From Bryobacterales bacterium (GTDB taxonomy: Bacteria > Acidobacteriota > Terriglobia > Bryobacterales > UBA6623), in assembly GCA_022823865.1 (NCBI GenBank), contig JAJEHF010000169.1, positions 1 through 58,479 on the forward strand: a stretch of 58,479 nucleotides of DNA. Reading direction: 5' to 3'. Position numbers and translations under genes: made by a program. Positions within the stretch are counted from its first letter, which is position 1. Each line of letters begins with the position of its first letter. The notes under the pieces were generated by a model. The model saw only the letters and a program-made list of their open reading frames with translations. It was not told the DNA's origin and did not search any database. This document shows, one piece after another, positions 54,201-58,479 of the stretch.

Positions 54201-54649
54201 GCGTTGTGTTCACCCTCGCTCTGACGGGCGTGGCACTGAGCGTAGTCGTGCTGTTGGGCGCGGTCGTGCTGGCCGGCATCGCCGTCAACAACGGAATCGT
54301 GCTGCTCGACTACACGAACCGCCTGCGCGCGCATGGCATGTCGAAGCGCGACGCGCTGCTGTGCGCGGGAAGCATTCGCCTGCGCCCGATACTGATGACC
54401 TCGCTGACCACGCTGCTGGGGCTGCTCCCGCTGGTCTTCGGGTGGGGCGAGGGCGACGAGGTGCGCATGCCCATGGCAGTGGCGGTGATCGGCGGCCTGC
54501 TCACATCGACGCCGTTCACTCTGTTCGTGATCCCAGTCGTCTACGAGCTGGTCGATCGCAAGCAGTTCGCACCCGCGCGCGGCGATGGCAGGGACGAGCC
54601 CGCAGACGGCCAGATCAGGCCCGCCCCCAGTCCCCTGCCCCAGTCCTGA
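51233..54649 (+). CDS. RND efflux permease, first of pair
   Basis: An 1,138-residue inner-membrane proton-driven pump with 12 helices. GTG 51233 gives the standard N-terminus ITRVAIRRPVTVFMAVTAVLLFGY. Helix 4 carries GMLVDNSIVVLEAV and LGVGM, the proton-relay region. The protein is about 100 residues longer than AcrB because of a hydrophilic insert between helices 6 and 7 (about residues 490-570) and an acidic Gly/Gln/Glu linker in the second periplasmic loop (about residues 830-870, SENDDAQAQESAQGQGE). It follows the adaptor by 51 bp. Substrate unknown. Confidence 0.92.
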   Translation: MQITRVAIRRPVTVFMAVTAVLLFGYVSLDRLALNLLPEISYPSLTIQTDYEDAAPEEIEALLTRPVEEAVGVVGGLNRISSISRPGQSEVVLEFNWDTDMDIAGVDVREKLDLIEFPQDSERPVILRFDPANDPILRIQVHGGLTLARLRDIADREFSKRLESVEGVAAVKVVGGREEQIRVEIDERRVAELGLSITQVTDILRQENLNQASGSLYDLDMNYMVRMVNEFRVVDDVRGIVVADKAGRKILLRDVARVWRGSKEREIIARYNGSESVEMAVYKEGDANTVTVSRAVMDLLERMSKEPTFPQGVQTAAVFDQSRFITQSVDNVLAAALVGGLLATLVLFVFLRDGRSTAIIAASIPIAVMATFAAMYQSGITLNIMSLGGVALGVGMLVDNSIVVLEAVHRHREPGKPLAEVVYNGTKEVAMPVTASTLTTVAVFLPLVFVEGIAGQLFRDQALTITFSLLASLGIALTVIPMLLSARFRTASELGVPAAPVKRSARPANRYAAWGADALTFVTVDAPQVIVGDLRAAARSVSARVSRLAGPALSAFDRGIALLEARYEKLLESSLNAKRTVLCGVVGAVLVAGITLQFLGGELIPPLSQGEFSFEVELPEGRPLEATDAAMRKIESEARAIPGVAAVFSSVGGSQENQFASGDLQEHIGTLHVVLADREDDNVEEEVIRQIRSLILDIPEAEPTFQRPSLFSFKTPVEVEVFAYEIEDQRVAAGLIADRMSRIEGLRDVETTARLGSPEIQIRFDRRRLKRLGLREEQVSNVLRNKIRGNVASRYREGDRQIDILVRVDEPDRDAISDIENMVINSAPRQVPSPPGGVSENDDAQAQESAQGQGEPRSDGEPSPGRRARAPFVPIRLGQVAEVEVRRGPAEIRRIRSQRAAVVRANLSGRDLSGASAEIRAMLAELRPILPVGATASIGGQNQELEVSFRSLAFALALAVFLVYLVMASQFESLLHPFIILLMVPLGLVGVVFTLALTGVALSVVVLLGAVVLAGIAVNNGIVLLDYTNRLRAHGMSKRDALLCAGSIRLRPILMTSLTTLLGLLPLVFGWGEGDEVRMPMAVAVIGGLLTSTPFTLFVIPVVYELVDRKQFAPARGDGRDEPADGQIRPAPSPLPQS

Positions 54650-54650
54650 C

Positions 54651-57839
<3,189 letters not shown>

Positions 57840-57876
57840 CGCCTCGCCGCGGGGACGTCGACCCCATGAGCTCGAT

Positions 57877-58104
57877 TCAGAAGTAGAGCTGAATCATGCT
57901 CCCGTCGAGCTCGTCAATGGTCGAGCGCCGACTCGTCCACAGCGGTACCGCGAGCTGCGCATTCAACTCGGAGAGTTCCGTGTCCGAGTGTACTGCGGCC
58001 CCCGGATGGGCGAGCCTGCTGAGAAGACATTGGGCCGCATAGTCGACCAGAAAGTGCACTTCACAATCGGTGCACCCGGCCCGATACCCCCAGCGTGGAC
58101 AGAA
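57877..58104 (-). pseudogene. N-terminally truncated Cys-rich frame beside IS
   Basis: The open frame from just below a TGA at 58105-58107 reads FCPRWGYRAGCTDCEVHFLVDYAAQ, shown here in two pieces: FCPRWGYRAGCTDC, a zinc-ribbon-like Cys cluster, and EVHFLVDYAAQC. It continues for about 75 residues to TGA at 57877 and has no start codon before the cysteines. It looks like the tail of a gene cut by the adjacent insertion sequence. Family not recognised; could be chance. Confidence 0.3.
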
Positions 58105-58151
58105 TCAAGGGGGCTGCCTAGTAGATCGATTCCAAAATAACATGGCAATTG

Positions 58152-58479
58152 CTACGCTACCGAGATCTCGTCCATCTTGTACGTCCACTTGTAGATGACC
58201 GGATCTTCGTTCAGCCGGTCGATGTAGCGTTCGATGCGCTCCTGCAGCTCTTGCTTGGTCTCCACTCGGATGCCGCGCAGGAAGCTGTTCGTCAGCTTCG
58301 CGAAGAACGACTCGACCAGATTCAGCCACGAACCGTGCACCGGCGTGAAGACGAACTCGAACCGGTTGGTGGTCGTGGCTAGATACGCCCGCGTCTCCTT
58401 CGACACGTGCGCCGAATGGTTGTCCAGCACCAGCCGGATGCGCGCTCCGGACGGATACGCCTCGTCCAGCTGGCGCAGG
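58152..58479 (-). mobile_element. IS630-family transposase, C-terminal part, cut by window edge
   Basis: About 109 residues of a DDE_3 (IS630-family) transposase reading off the right end of the window. The catalytic second Asp is in LVLDNHSAHVS and the third acidic residue in GSWLNLVESFFAKL; the tail has RYIDRLNEDPVIYKWTYK. The frame is open through 58479, so the start is outside. The stop is at 58152. The left inverted repeat should lie between 58105 and 58150 but I cannot define it without the other end. Confidence 0.9.

Overview
The window is high-GC DNA, about 58 kb, that reads like an Acidobacteriota genome (possibly a Bryobacterales/Vicinamibacteria-like or marine/sponge-associated relative). 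This is inferred from gene content: three large Oar-type TonB-dependent receptors, a DUF1592/DUF1552 pair, many formylglycine-type sulfatases, a UnbV/ASPIC protein, the hpnCDE squalene module and an egtB/egtD pair. No rRNA or other phylogenetic marker fixes the taxon; rplU and rpmA are present and could be used.

Layout. 0.4-8.6 kb: a lactonase-like amidohydrolase, two sulfatases, a secreted leucine-rich-repeat protein, an enolase-superfamily acid-sugar dehydratase (reverse), then divergent egtB and egtD for ergothioneine. 8.8-19.5 kb: tRNA-Thr(CGT), a secreted di-heme DUF1592 protein with its DUF1552 partner and a small exported protein, and two outer-membrane receptors, the second followed by a strong terminator hairpin. 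19.5-28.3 kb: a 1,220-codon FG-GAP/UnbV/thioredoxin/TPR protein with one in-frame UGA, then gamma-glutamyltranspeptidase running directly into hpnC-hpnD-hpnE. 28.3-34.4 kb: a third receptor (reverse), a threonine-dehydratase-like enzyme and a sialidase-fold exported protein. 34.4-39.7 kb: a DUF1778 antitoxin with only a stub of its toxin, tRNA-Arg(CCT), a sulfatase, a dienelactone hydrolase/MaoC pair and a lipoprotein sulfatase. 39.8-42.8 kb: an accessory patch with a Uma2 nuclease, a small lipoprotein, and a decayed DUF6338-like gene whose two halves are separated by a tiny two-gene module. 42.8-49.7 kb: housekeeping and envelope genes (rplU, rpmA, two glycosyltransferases, a membrane MutS-like ATPase, an SRAP-domain protein). 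50.0-57.8 kb: an RND efflux operon with one adaptor and two permeases. The right edge is cut inside an IS630-family transposase.

Functional picture. Four sulfatases, a sialidase-fold protein, a COG3618 lactonase and an enolase-superfamily dehydratase, with TonB receptors nearby, suggest scavenging of sulfated and acidic glycans. No SusD and no clear glycoside hydrolase is present, so this is not a classical polysaccharide utilisation locus. HpnCDE makes squalene for hopanoids, although the cyclase is outside the window. EgtBD makes ergothioneine.

The most unusual signal is the single UGA at 21141-21143. The frame stays open on both sides for 1,220 codons, and the UGA is followed at 17 nt by a 6-bp hairpin whose 5-nt loop begins GG, which is the geometry of a bacterial SECIS element. 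It is either a selenocysteine codon in a family where I cannot confirm one, or a nonsense mutation or sequencing error.
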